Origin: a virus
Strand: one strand, 5' to 3'
DNA length: 29,544 bases
IMG/VR virus record: IMGVR_UViG_3300043464_000913
Location: 1 to 29,544 of that record
Part shown: positions 9,291 to 16,255 of the stretch, one piece after another
Numbering within the stretch: position 1 is the first letter of the stretch
How the letters are laid out: each line of letters begins with the position of its first letter
The notes under the pieces: model-generated
The model's database searches: none
What the model was told of the DNA's origin: nothing
What the model saw: only the letters and a program-made list of their open reading frames with translations
Program-made: the position numbers and the translations under genes

Positions 9291-9644
9291 ATGAAAGCAA
9301 CGAAAACACAACTTGAAGCTATGATTCGTGAAAGTGTCCAAAAAGCTCTTGAAGGTTTGGACTATGGAGACAAGGATTGGTTGTCTACAAGACAAGACGA
9401 CGATGCAATCAGACAGAACCTCATGAGAAAAGGATCTGGGTCACCAATCTTTGGTCAAATGATTCAAGCAGCACAAGCAGCACAGAAGAAGATTCAAACT
9501 TCAAACAACCAGGAGAGAATTGCTGTGGCTGCACGCCTGAAAACAGAACTAGAGCAGTTGTCACAAGCACCTGAGAGTGGTGCTGTTATCATGAAGGCAA
9601 GATTGATCACTGGGAAACTAATTGCTCTTGCAAAGCAGGGATGA
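9291..9644 (+). CDS. Small tagged helical protein, unknown function
   Basis: A 117-residue protein opening MKATKTQLEAMIRESVQKAL, a clear version of the shared amphipathic N-terminal tag with IRE then Ser as a potential protease site. Residues 24-50 are polar and charged; the rest is Ala/Gln/Lys-rich helix (QAAQAAQKKIQTSNNQER) ending in a second helix. No enzymatic motif is visible. It follows the TATAAATA element and precedes the Nudix gene by 6 bases, so the two are probably co-translated. It could be a small internal head protein, since those are also short, helical and tagged, but this rests on the N-terminus only. Confidence 0.8.
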   Translation: MKATKTQLEAMIRESVQKALEGLDYGDKDWLSTRQDDDAIRQNLMRKGSGSPIFGQMIQAAQAAQKKIQTSNNQERIAVAARLKTELEQLSQAPESGAVIMKARLITGKLIALAKQG

Positions 9645-9650
9645 AAAGCC

Positions 9651-10181
9651 ATGTTTACAAAACTGGCTCAAAAAATCCTGAAGCTGGTCAACCCAGACGG
9701 CTATCATAAACGAATTGCGGTTAAGAGATTCCAGTTGCCCAACGGTCTTGAGGAGACTTTCTTCATTGATCAAGACAAAGACTCTGTTCAGGTGTTTTGC
9801 ATCACCAAAGAAGCAGATGTTGTCTTGGTTCAACAATACAGAGCAGGACCAGAAGAACTCATGCTTGAGCTTCCTGGTGGTGGCATGGAGGAGGGCGAAG
9901 AACCTCTCGAAGCAGGCATCAGAGAGCTTCAGGAGGAGACGGGATACGTTGGTGATGCAACATACCTTGGCAGTCTGTCATACTCCCCCTATTCGTCTGG
10001 TAGACGCCACTGTGTTCTTGTGATCAACGCAGTTAGAGTGTCAAACCAGAAGCTAGACCCAAATGAGTTTGTGACAATGCTCAAGATGCCACTTAGGGAC
10101 TTTAGATCCAAGATCAAGTCTGGTGAGATCCGAGGTTTTGATCTTGCTTACATGGGCCTTGACTACATTGGAAAGCTCTAG
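9651..10181 (+). CDS. Nudix hydrolase, ADP-ribose pyrophosphatase-like
   Basis: A 176-residue Nudix hydrolase. The complete Nudix box is present: G77, E83, R91, E92, L93, E95, E96, G98 and Tyr99 in the canonical Gx5Ex7REUxEExGU spacing. Upstream, VQQYRAG and ELPGGG are characteristic of the ADP-ribose/ADP-sugar pyrophosphatase branch, where Tyr-Arg and Pro-Gly-Gly contact substrate. The box glutamates bind Mg2+. The likely reaction is cleavage of a nucleoside diphosphate linked to another group; ADP-ribose is a reasonable guess, relevant to NAD turnover in infected cells, but the substrate is not provable from sequence. The ATG lies 6 bases after the previous stop, with AGGGATGAAAAG ahead as ribosome binding region. 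Unlike its neighbours it lacks an obvious N-terminal tag. Confidence 0.93.
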   Translation: MFTKLAQKILKLVNPDGYHKRIAVKRFQLPNGLEETFFIDQDKDSVQVFCITKEADVVLVQQYRAGPEELMLELPGGGMEEGEEPLEAGIRELQEETGYVGDATYLGSLSYSPYSSGRRHCVLVINAVRVSNQKLDPNEFVTMLKMPLRDFRSKIKSGEIRGFDLAYMGLDYIGKL

Positions 10182-10186
10182 AAACA

Positions 10187-11131
10187 ATGAAAGTAACAAT
10201 CAAACAACTCAGTGAGATGATCACCAGAGCCATTCTACAGGAAGTCGATGCAAGAAAGATTCCCAGATGGTGGTTTGGAACTTATGCTTTTGTTCTTGCC
10301 TACAACCAAGGACTGAAAGAAGGGTTGTTTCCCAGAAACCAACCCATTGAAATAGAGTTTACAGTTGGACAAAAAAACATCTGGGCTAATGGTATGTTGA
10401 CAATAGACATAACAAGCCCCCGCCCAGACAGAGACTTCTTTACGGGCGGTCCAGGTCATGACTTACTACACGGTTTGACTCAGAACTCCCAGCCTCACTT
10501 TGGAACATTTCCTAAAAACGACTTGTCTGTTTCAACCGGCAACAAATCCGACTACAGGTATCGAAACATCAAACGTGCTTTTGATTCCATCAAGAAAGAC
10601 TTTGGAGTTGATCTGACCACTGTTTTTGGTAAGAATTCCTATACTGGAGAAATAGAAGACTTCACCAAGAAGATAGAGAGCTACCTGCTGAAAAAAACCA
10701 GAGAAGCACAGGGGGAAGACTTGGAATCTGGCGACACTCACAAGTGGGAGAAAATCTATTACAGGTTTGATAGTTTTACAAGACCGTCAAACTACTTCTC
10801 CAACAATCACATCAAGAAGGGTGGAAAAAACAACCCTACTCATGCAATTGAAGAAGAAATAGGAAATGTTGTTAGCGATCAACTCGCAAACTTTTTGGCT
10901 AATTCTGAACCAGTTGGCAAAGAGATGGTTGCATTCATTCTTGATCAGGTTGATAGGTGGGAAGAGGCAAGTGAGTTTGGCTTTTATGACAACCCATCAA
11001 ATGAGAAAACCATTCAAAGATGGAAACAGCACATGAGGAATGTGCTTCCTCGTTTTGTGGCGATCTATAATCAAAAGCTTGCAATGCTTGAAAAAACCAA
11101 CTTGGGCTCTGTATCAAGTGTCAACGTTTAG
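10187..11131 (+). CDS. HDxxH protein, paralogue 2, with N-terminal targeting-like tag
   Basis: A 314-residue paralogue of the gene at 8360, starting 5 bases after the Nudix stop. It opens MKVTIKQLSEMITRAILQEV, a diverged version of the tag with LQE as possible site. The shared core is GTYAFVLAYNQG, GLFPRNQ, HDLLHGLTQNSQPHFGTF (H91, D92, H95, H104), NPTHAIEEEIGNVVSDQL and DNPSNE; the middle (residues about 110-200) differs strongly between the copies and is longer here. Conservation concentrated in His/Asp/Glu blocks points to a retained activity rather than a decaying duplicate. The last 11 bases overlap the convergent thymidine kinase gene. Function unknown; a metal-dependent enzyme is the best guess. 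Confidence 0.87.
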   Translation: MKVTIKQLSEMITRAILQEVDARKIPRWWFGTYAFVLAYNQGLKEGLFPRNQPIEIEFTVGQKNIWANGMLTIDITSPRPDRDFFTGGPGHDLLHGLTQNSQPHFGTFPKNDLSVSTGNKSDYRYRNIKRAFDSIKKDFGVDLTTVFGKNSYTGEIEDFTKKIESYLLKKTREAQGEDLESGDTHKWEKIYYRFDSFTRPSNYFSNNHIKKGGKNNPTHAIEEEIGNVVSDQLANFLANSEPVGKEMVAFILDQVDRWEEASEFGFYDNPSNEKTIQRWKQHMRNVLPRFVAIYNQKLAMLEKTNLGSVSSVNV

Positions 11132-11690
11132 GAGTTGGACTCCAACAGCCCAAGCAACGTGGCTCATAGACTTCACTACCACCCACCGCAACCGCAACAC
11201 CACTGGCAGCATATGGTTTCTCTCTAAATGTCCTGTTTGCTTCCTTGTGACAGACTTTACAGATAGAAGTAAGTTTCGTTACATTGTCAGCCAAGGCTAG
11301 AAGGTCTGGTGTTGAACCAAATGGCTCTCCATAGGAATTCAGATCAAGACATGTGCAGATAACGCGAACATTAGCTCTGATCAAACCTGAAACAATAGGG
11401 CTGATCCAAGAAGAGTCAAAAAACTGTGCTTCGTCAAAAGCCACAACCTCGGTTTCATCATCAATCACAATCCTGTCACCCTCTGAGATTGCAAATGGAA
11501 CTACGCCAGTAGCAACTTCAAGGTCTGTCTTGTTGTGAGATGTGATTCTGTCAACACCATAACGGAAATCCATTGATGGTTTGAATACCTGAACCTTCTG
11601 ATTGGCAATCACACATCTCTTAACTCTACGAATCAACTCCTCGGTTTTTCCGGCAAACATTGGCCCACAGATCACTTCTAGTTTTGACAT
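11121..11690 (-). CDS. tdk: Thymidine kinase (type II)
   Basis: Phosphorylates thymidine to dTMP with ATP, a salvage step feeding dTTP for phage replication. The 189 residues show the Walker A loop GPMFAGKT (9-16), the DEAQFF motif (86-91) that carries the Walker B and catalytic Glu region, and two cysteine pairs (C144/C147 and C179/C182) forming the structural zinc site of type II enzymes. Length is normal for the family (about 190). The start MSKLEVICGPMFAGK is fixed by the P-loop position; no strong Shine-Dalgarno is seen. It is the last gene of a minus-strand run and overlaps the end of the convergent 314-residue gene by 11 bases. Confidence 0.97.
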   Translation of the reverse strand: MSKLEVICGPMFAGKTEELIRRVKRCVIANQKVQVFKPSMDFRYGVDRITSHNKTDLEVATGVVPFAISEGDRIVIDDETEVVAFDEAQFFDSSWISPIVSGLIRANVRVICTCLDLNSYGEPFGSTPDLLALADNVTKLTSICKVCHKEANRTFREKPYAASGVAVAVGGSEVYEPRCLGCWSPTPKR

Positions 11691-11747
11691 GTTGAGATAA
11701 TATAGTGGGCGGAATTTGTTTTATTCCAAGGAGACAAGTTTTAAGCC

Positions 11748-12287
11748 TCACGGCTTCCATTCTTGTTTGAGAGCTTTGTAAGGTGGGAGTTTGTAATCTG
11801 CAAGAGGTCGCTTTAGCAAAAGCATCTTGTGATTTGGAATGAATGCAACTTGGTGATTGGCAAGCACTACCAAGTGAGCATTCTCGTTGTCTTTGTACCA
11901 ATCAACCGTACAAATGTAACGCTCAATCTCAATCCACTTGTTCTTGTTTGGAAACCAAGATGTTCGGGTGTTGAAAGCGCCCATGAGAACTTCATGAGTT
12001 GAAACAGTTACATGAAAATCTGGACATGCCTTGTAAAAACAAAGATCCCCAAGAGAAAGCTCTGTCACAAGCTTGCTTGTGCCAACCGAAAGAGCATGTG
12101 CTGGGATGTAATCAAACAAGGCGCCGTTCTTCAGCAGGATCTTGAATGTCAGATAGTGGCCCTTGTACGAAGAAACAGCAAAGACTGTGCAGGGCTCTGT
12201 TTGTCCTTCAAATGACTCATCCATGTCATACAAGAACTTTGTTTGAACAAAAGCGGAGAATGCTGGAATATCAACGTGGACGTTCAT
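11748..12287 (-). CDS. Unknown protein upstream of thymidine kinase
   Basis: A 179-residue protein starting MNVHVDIPAFSAFVQTKF and ending KALKQEWKP. It is rich in alternating hydrophobic residues and aromatics (FKILLKNGALFDYIPAHAL, HLVVLANHQVAFIPNHKM), suggesting mainly beta structure. I see no catalytic motif, signal peptide or membrane helix. It starts 12 bases after the stop of the 188-residue gene (also a beta-like unknown), so the two form a translationally close pair and may act together. Its stop codon lies in the loop of a small 5-bp inverted repeat (11743-11756). Codon use resembles the neighbours. Role unknown. Confidence 0.85.
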   Translation of the reverse strand: MNVHVDIPAFSAFVQTKFLYDMDESFEGQTEPCTVFAVSSYKGHYLTFKILLKNGALFDYIPAHALSVGTSKLVTELSLGDLCFYKACPDFHVTVSTHEVLMGAFNTRTSWFPNKNKWIEIERYICTVDWYKDNENAHLVVLANHQVAFIPNHKMLLLKRPLADYKLPPYKALKQEWKP

Positions 12288-12299
12288 GTGTTGCTTTTC

Positions 12300-12866
12300 T
12301 CAGAATGGATTCTTGGCAGGATGCCACAGTTTGTTTTTATTGTCAAACTCTGCAACGATAGCGAACAGGATGTTACCCTTGGAAATATGAAAGCTGGTTT
12401 GCCGACAGATCAGGCCAACTCCCTCACGTCGCGTTCCATCAGCTTCCTCAGCAATGATGTACTTGACTTCGAACTTGTCTTCCTCAAAGATTGACAGATT
12501 GATATAACGCTCCATGAACCAACCTGCCTCTGTGATGGAATGACAATCGCCTTCCGAGATTGCATCGCTGTAAACGACACGAGTTCGTGGAAGAACCTCG
12601 AATGCATATCCGAACTCGTAAGCAACCCGCTCATGAAGGTACTGAGACATCCAAGCAAAGCCAATCCGCTTGTTCTTGCGAAGGGTTCCAGAGCCATGTG
12701 TCTCAATCCACTCTTCGGCAGGCATCATGCGATTGTTCTTGCGAAGGGTTCCAAAGCCATGTGTCTCAATCCACTCTTCGGCAGGCATCATGCGATACCA
12801 AAAACGGTTTGCAACAGCGTTTGGCAGGTTTCCGGTCAACTTTGTTGGGACAACTTTGGTTTCCAT
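12300..12866 (-). CDS. Unknown protein with an internal 21-residue tandem duplication
   Basis: A protein of 188 residues from ATG 12866 (METKVVPTKLTG); an in-frame TTG at 12917 would add 17 residues. Neither has a good ribosome binding site, so the start is uncertain. Near the N-terminus, RMMPAEEWIETHG followed by GTLRKN appears twice in tandem (21-residue unit), encoded by two nearly identical 63-base units, so the second copy is a recent insertion that kept the frame. The remainder contains FGYAFEVLPRTRVVYSD and ISEGDCHSITEAGWFMERYINL. I do not recognise the family. It stands 12 bases before the 179-residue gene. Confidence 0.83.
   Translation of the reverse strand: METKVVPTKLTGNLPNAVANRFWYRMMPAEEWIETHGFGTLRKNNRMMPAEEWIETHGSGTLRKNKRIGFAWMSQYLHERVAYEFGYAFEVLPRTRVVYSDAISEGDCHSITEAGWFMERYINLSIFEEDKFEVKYIIAEEADGTRREGVGLICRQTSFHISKGNILFAIVAEFDNKNKLWHPAKNPF
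12670..12795. repeat. Direct tandem duplication, two 63-base units
   Basis: Units 12670-12732 and 12733-12795 differ by a single internal substitution (at 12691 versus 12754, changing Ser to Phe) plus the junction base. The period is a multiple of three, so the reading frame of the surrounding gene is kept and 21 residues are duplicated. Near identity indicates a recent event by slippage or unequal recombination, or an assembly artefact. Confidence 0.95.
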
Positions 12867-12934
12867 GTCACTGACATTACCAAAAACACGGATGGAGTCA
12901 AGAGGTAATCGCAACAAAAACGGTTTTGTGGTTT

Positions 12935-13219
12935 TTATGTGAATCTTTGAAGTTTTGCTGGCACCATGGATCTTTGCTTGCCAGTTAGTTCTCTGATGTC
13001 TGGGGTGTTGTTGTGAACACCCTTGCTTGTTTGCCCATTCTGGTTTTCTGCGGCTGTCTTGATTTCTTGATTGATCCTTTCAATCAGCCACTTTCTATAA
13101 GAAATTGGGAACTTATAGTAGTCTTTCCAGTCCATCCCGAAGTAGTAACCAAGAAGGAAGAAAGGCTCAAGGATTACCTTGGTTTTATCCTCCGGCGTTA
13201 GGCCAAAAAAAGCTAGCAC
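12935..13219 (-). CDS. Probable frameshift extension of the gp26-like tail/baseplate chaperone
   Basis: An open frame lying one base ahead of the gp26-like frame and overlapping its 3' end. The meaningful protein appears to begin at the slippery site with FFGLTPEDKTKVILEPFFLL, then GYYFGMDWKDYYKFPISYR and KWLIERINQEI, and ends in a polar tail. Available separate starts are TTG 13267, GTG 13219 (used here as the boundary) and an internal ATG 13135; none has a Shine-Dalgarno at useful spacing, and the conserved-looking part begins well before the ATG. The simplest reading is translation as a fusion by frameshifting, as for tail assembly chaperones encoded between tube and tape measure genes. 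Independent translation from 13135 (66 residues) is the alternative. Confidence 0.7.
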   Translation of the reverse strand: MLAFFGLTPEDKTKVILEPFFLLGYYFGMDWKDYYKFPISYRKWLIERINQEIKTAAENQNGQTSKGVHNNTPDIRELTGKQRSMVPAKLQRFT

Positions 13220-14063
13220 CCATAGGGACAGCCACCACCTCCGAGTGGCCACACGACTTACACTCAAAAGGATGCCTCATGTCGATGCCAGGTTCATGCT
13301 GATCAATATACTTGCGAAGTGCAAGTGAATCTCTTGCTGCCATGTACTGAATGAACCTGGAGACGAAAGCTCTGTCAGAGTTTCCATCAACCGAAACAAT
13401 GGAGAAGAACAAACGTGTTGTAACAACGTTGTCGTTTGCCAAACCCTTCTTCTTCTTGTTTTCCATCATTGCGAGAATCTCTTCTTCTTCTTTACCTGTC
13501 AAGAATCTGAAAACAACCTTCTTGTTCGAGACAGGAAGAATGAATTCAAACTGATTGACACCAAGAGCAGAAGGTTCGATCTCAAGTGGTTTGATTTCCA
13601 GTGCAGAAAGATCAATGCTGTACTCTTGACGTGCTTCACAAGCTGGACATGCTACTTGTGCAATGTACTCAGGACCATAGCCAGTAATACGAACAGCAAC
13701 CATCAAGGCGTTCCTGTCACCCGACAAAAGATCGTTGACCTGAACACCTGGGTCCATCAAACAAGATCGAATGAGTTCAGTGATCACTGTGCCTTTTTTG
13801 ATCAAGGCACGACTCATCAGAATGTCTTCTTCTTGAGTTGTCATTCCTTTGATTTCAACTTCTTCTTTCCCATGCAACGGCGAGTTAGCAGGATAGACAA
13901 GACCACGAGAAGGAAGTGGGACCAAGGCGCTTGGGATCTCTATTCCCATCTCTTGCCTTGCTGCTTCTGCTCTTGAAATGGCTTGAGCACCCTCAACTGC
14001 TTGCCTTGCTGCAAAAATAGAGTTCTTTATTTCTCTCTGCGTGTCTGAAAAATCTTGTGACAT
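13185..14063 (-). CDS. T4 gp26-like baseplate/tail assembly protein with zinc ribbon
   Basis: A 292-residue protein resembling the T4 gp26 baseplate family. Characteristic blocks are LVPLPSRGLVYPANSPLHGK (48-66), EIKGMTTQEEDILMSRALIK (70-89) and SGDRNALMVAVRITGYG (114-130). Two cysteine pairs, CPAC (139-142) and CKSC (268-271), make a split zinc ribbon. The ATG has GGAG at ideal spacing; TATAAAGC (14079-14086) upstream is a weak late-promoter match. In T4, gp26 helps assemble the baseplate hub; position between tube and tape measure genes also matches the tail assembly chaperone locus of other phages. The gene ends GASFFWPNAGG across a seven-T run that would allow a shift into the downstream frame. 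Confidence 0.85.
   Translation of the reverse strand: MSQDFSDTQREIKNSIFAARQAVEGAQAISRAEAARQEMGIEIPSALVPLPSRGLVYPANSPLHGKEEVEIKGMTTQEEDILMSRALIKKGTVITELIRSCLMDPGVQVNDLLSGDRNALMVAVRITGYGPEYIAQVACPACEARQEYSIDLSALEIKPLEIEPSALGVNQFEFILPVSNKKVVFRFLTGKEEEEILAMMENKKKKGLANDNVVTTRLFFSIVSVDGNSDRAFVSRFIQYMAARDSLALRKYIDQHEPGIDMRHPFECKSCGHSEVVAVPMGASFFWPNAGG
13205..13211 (-). promoter_or_regulatory. Putative programmed frameshift site (seven-T slippery run)
   Basis: On the minus strand the gp26-like frame reads AGC TTT TTT TGG, nine codons before its stop. A +1 slip of Phe-tRNA from TTT to TTT at the Trp codon, or a -2 slip, re-pairs perfectly and enters the frame reading FFGLTPEDKTKV. A GGAGG sequence lies about 9 bases downstream, inside the overlap. 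Tail assembly chaperone genes commonly use such shifts (-1 in lambda, -2 in Mu). Support is from frame logic only. Confidence 0.6.
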
Positions 14064-14155
14064 TCTTTTCTCCGAATTGCTTTATATTGAATGAAGATAC
14101 AGGTTTTGTGTGCCTTCATTGCCTAGATAGCATTCAACCACAGTTTTGGAGACAT

Positions 14156-14590
14156 TCATCCTTTGCTGTTTTCCAAAGACAGCAAAACAATCATGTTCAT
14201 CAGCTTGCGTGGCTGTTGGAATGGAAAACCTGGAAGATTCATCATTGTTCTTGCAGCAATCATTGCTTCATGCTTTGTGACAGGAATGCCACGAAGTATC
14301 TTGGTGGTGATATTCGTTTGTGGAATTGCCTCAAGAGTGGTGTTCAAAAACACCTTGACATTTGGTGCCACTGCATAAGCAGGTTCGTTGTATTCATCGC
14401 TTGTGTTTTTTTGCTGGATTGCCTTGAGCCTCTTCTGCTTTTCCACTTCATCAGGATGAAGCTTGCTTTTACGATACTTGTCAATGTGTCGTGTTTTTGG
14501 CCGATAAAGCTTGGTTGTTTTTTCTGTCATCTCCAACAGAGTTGATGCGACAACTCTGGCAATCCATTCAGAAAGATCTTGTTTTTTCAT
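14156..14590 (-). CDS. Small tagged basic protein, unknown function
   Basis: 144 residues from ATG 14590, MKKQDLSEWIARVVASTLLEM, chosen over a longer frame from 14692 because AAAGGG lies just upstream and the start is one base after the preceding stop. The N-terminus is the shared amphipathic tag with LLE. A very basic segment follows (KLYRPKTRHIDKYRKSKL), then PNVKVFLNTTLEAIPQTNIT and a helical C-terminus (KHEAMIAARTMMNLPGFPF). I cannot assign a family. It is translationally linked to the kinase-fold gene upstream and stands 92 bases before the gp26-like gene. A basic, tagged small protein could bind DNA inside the head, but that is a guess. Confidence 0.8.
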   Translation of the reverse strand: MKKQDLSEWIARVVASTLLEMTEKTTKLYRPKTRHIDKYRKSKLHPDEVEKQKRLKAIQQKNTSDEYNEPAYAVAPNVKVFLNTTLEAIPQTNITTKILRGIPVTKHEAMIAARTMMNLPGFPFQQPRKLMNMIVLLSLENSKG

Positions 14591-14591
14591 T

Positions 14592-15248
14592 TTACCCTTT
14601 GCTTCCTTTTGCAGTATAACCAGAATCAACAACCACTGGTAATCCCCTTGCCAGCCCCCAAGAATCAATCTTGACAAGATCTCCAGGTTCATAGTTGCAG
14701 TTTTTGATCAAGTTAACAACACGTCTGAAAAAGGGATTTGTGTAGTGCTTTTCAAATGCCAACTGATATTGTCTTAGTTCTCCAGTTGAAGCATCGGAGG
14801 CTGTTCTTGGGAAAGCACCACCAAGTGCAAAGATGAACTCATTCCACGGAACACCAGTTAGACTCTTGAAAGTCACTCTTGTCATTGGGGCTGCTTCTTC
14901 AGCAACCAGCCAGTATCCCTGGTTGTTGGACTCATAGATCTCAGGGAAAATATTGATGTTTTCAGGAGTTTTGCACACAGAGATCTCTGCAACGTTTTGT
15001 TGTAAACCACTATGGCTGTTGGCCACTTTGAGAACTTTTGCATTTCCAAGACTATAAACAGTTCTACCTTGCTTTTGTCCTATCTTGGCTGAACCAAGCG
15101 TTTGGGAACAGTAACCTATAATTTGTTGCAACTGGCTTAGAGATCTAAGTCTATCCATGCTGAATGTGTGCTCAATGGGTTGGTTTGACGTTTCTTCAAG
15201 AAGGTAAGTCTCCAGAACTGTTTCGATATATGTTCTTAACTGGTTCAT
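14592..15248 (-). CDS. Kinase-fold protein, diverged paralogue, N-terminally tagged
   Basis: 218 residues from ATG 15248 (MNQLRTYIETVLETYLLEE); an in-frame GTG at 15269 is possible but the ATG restores the shared tag. The body follows a minimal protein-kinase-like order: a loop with GRTVYSLGNAKVLKVA carrying the VLK lysine (K74), a glutamate helix (VAEI, E89), a hinge-like GYWLVAEEAA (111-120), TGVPWNEF, then GDLVKIDSWG and VVVDSG in place of DFG (D208). The second copy at 25462 shares these blocks in the same order with better-kept residues. The glycine loop is poor and no HRD motif is seen, so this copy may bind nucleotide weakly or be a pseudokinase. Confidence 0.82.
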   Translation of the reverse strand: MNQLRTYIETVLETYLLEETSNQPIEHTFSMDRLRSLSQLQQIIGYCSQTLGSAKIGQKQGRTVYSLGNAKVLKVANSHSGLQQNVAEISVCKTPENINIFPEIYESNNQGYWLVAEEAAPMTRVTFKSLTGVPWNEFIFALGGAFPRTASDASTGELRQYQLAFEKHYTNPFFRRVVNLIKNCNYEPGDLVKIDSWGLARGLPVVVDSGYTAKGSKG

Positions 15249-15264
15249 CAAAATTAAATAGGCG

Positions 15265-15293
15265 TTCACCCCTTCGGCAAAACCGTTTATACT
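15265..15293 (+). promoter_or_regulatory. Candidate sigma70-type promoter for the zinc-finger/HNH gene
   Basis: TTCACC (15265-15270) and TATACT (15288-15293) are separated by exactly 17 bases and lie just before the plus-strand ATG at 15303. The -10 matches the consensus at 5 of 6 and the -35 at 4 of 6. Transcription would start about 4 bases before the ATG, giving a nearly leaderless message, consistent with the lack of a Shine-Dalgarno sequence. Confidence 0.4.
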
Positions 15294-15302
15294 GTCTGTG
15301 AT

Positions 15303-16223
15303 ATGTCAATCAAAAAAAAACCATTTGTCAACTTGTTGCAAGAAGTCAGAGAGCTTGAAAAAAACGAAGTAATTGATCAACTGTCAGAAGCCACTGACAT
15401 GAACAACGGAATTCGTTGCCCGGTTGTTGGTTGCTCATGCAAAACCGTCTTCAAACGGTGGGGAGACATGCGTGGTCACTTTCTTGACAACACAACTCAC
15501 AAAAAAGACTTTTTTCGCATATACATGGAGAAAACCAATGAACCATTTTGCGACTTGAGAGGTGCAGGGTTCAACCATGGAGTAAACTCTCTGATGCTTG
15601 CGTTGATTCGTCAACCAACCTCAGTAGAAGAGTTCACCAACGAAGGTAACAAGAAAACATCAGCAAAAAACACAGAACCAGCGGCCACTACGAAGCCAAA
15701 GAAGGCCCGACCGATCTTAGAGCAACAGATTCTAGGGTATACAGTTCAAGAGCCGATAGAAGCCCCGCCAGAGGCCACTGTGACACTGTTTAAGCAAGTG
15801 CAAGAGGAAGCGCAGACAAGAACCACTTCAAACAGGAGTTCATTCAGTCGTGTATCGGAGATGATTCGAGAGAGTGATGAGATCAACAAGGTTTGGAGAG
15901 GAAAGGTTCTTGAAGAGTATGTTGACATGTTTCATGGGATTCCTCCTTGTTTTCACTGTAGGAGTGAAGAAGGAAAACAGATTCATCACCAGAATCCCTT
16001 GTTTCATGAAATTGTCCTTATCAGCTTGAACAAGCTTGGAACCACTGCTGAAAGGGTTATTGAAGAACGAGAAAAAGGAGATGAAGGACCACTGAAAGCA
16101 GTCCTTCAAGATGTGTTTGCTTACCACATGAAACCTGGAAGGGTTTGTGCGGTTCCTTATTGTCAAGGATGCAACCAAGATGCAGAGATTAAGAGAAGAA
16201 AAGGAAGAAGGAATGCGGAGTGA
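15303..16223 (+). CDS. Zinc-finger protein with C-terminal HNH-like nuclease module
   Basis: 306 residues. Near the N-terminus, C39-x4-C44 followed by H59 and H66 in a pattern like a C2H2 zinc finger (CPVVGCSCKTVF, MRGHF). A disordered linker rich in Lys, Thr, Pro and Glu spans about 110-165. The C-terminal part holds CFHC (216-219), IHHQNP (H228, H229), H235, H275 and CQGCN (287-291), the order expected for an HNH-type ββα-metal nuclease with zinc-binding cysteine pairs. The gene is on the strand opposite to the surrounding tail operon, as free-standing homing endonucleases often are. Family assignment is by motif only; a DNA-binding structural or regulatory protein is possible. Confidence 0.85.
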   Translation: MSIKKKPFVNLLQEVRELEKNEVIDQLSEATDMNNGIRCPVVGCSCKTVFKRWGDMRGHFLDNTTHKKDFFRIYMEKTNEPFCDLRGAGFNHGVNSLMLALIRQPTSVEEFTNEGNKKTSAKNTEPAATTKPKKARPILEQQILGYTVQEPIEAPPEATVTLFKQVQEEAQTRTTSNRSSFSRVSEMIRESDEINKVWRGKVLEEYVDMFHGIPPCFHCRSEEGKQIHHQNPLFHEIVLISLNKLGTTAERVIEEREKGDEGPLKAVLQDVFAYHMKPGRVCAVPYCQGCNQDAEIKRRKGRRNAE

Positions 16224-16227
16224 AGGA

Positions 16228-16248
16228 TGCCTTCGTTAAAAGAAGGCA
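16228..16248. terminator. Hairpin between convergent genes, possible bidirectional terminator
   Basis: A 7-bp perfect stem (tgccttc, 16228-16234, with gaaggca, 16242-16248) with a 7-base loop lies in the 32-base gap between the convergent ends of the zinc-finger/HNH gene and the tail tube gene. No long U-run follows on either strand, so intrinsic termination would be weak. Position is the main support. Confidence 0.35.
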
Positions 16249-16255
16249 AACCAGA

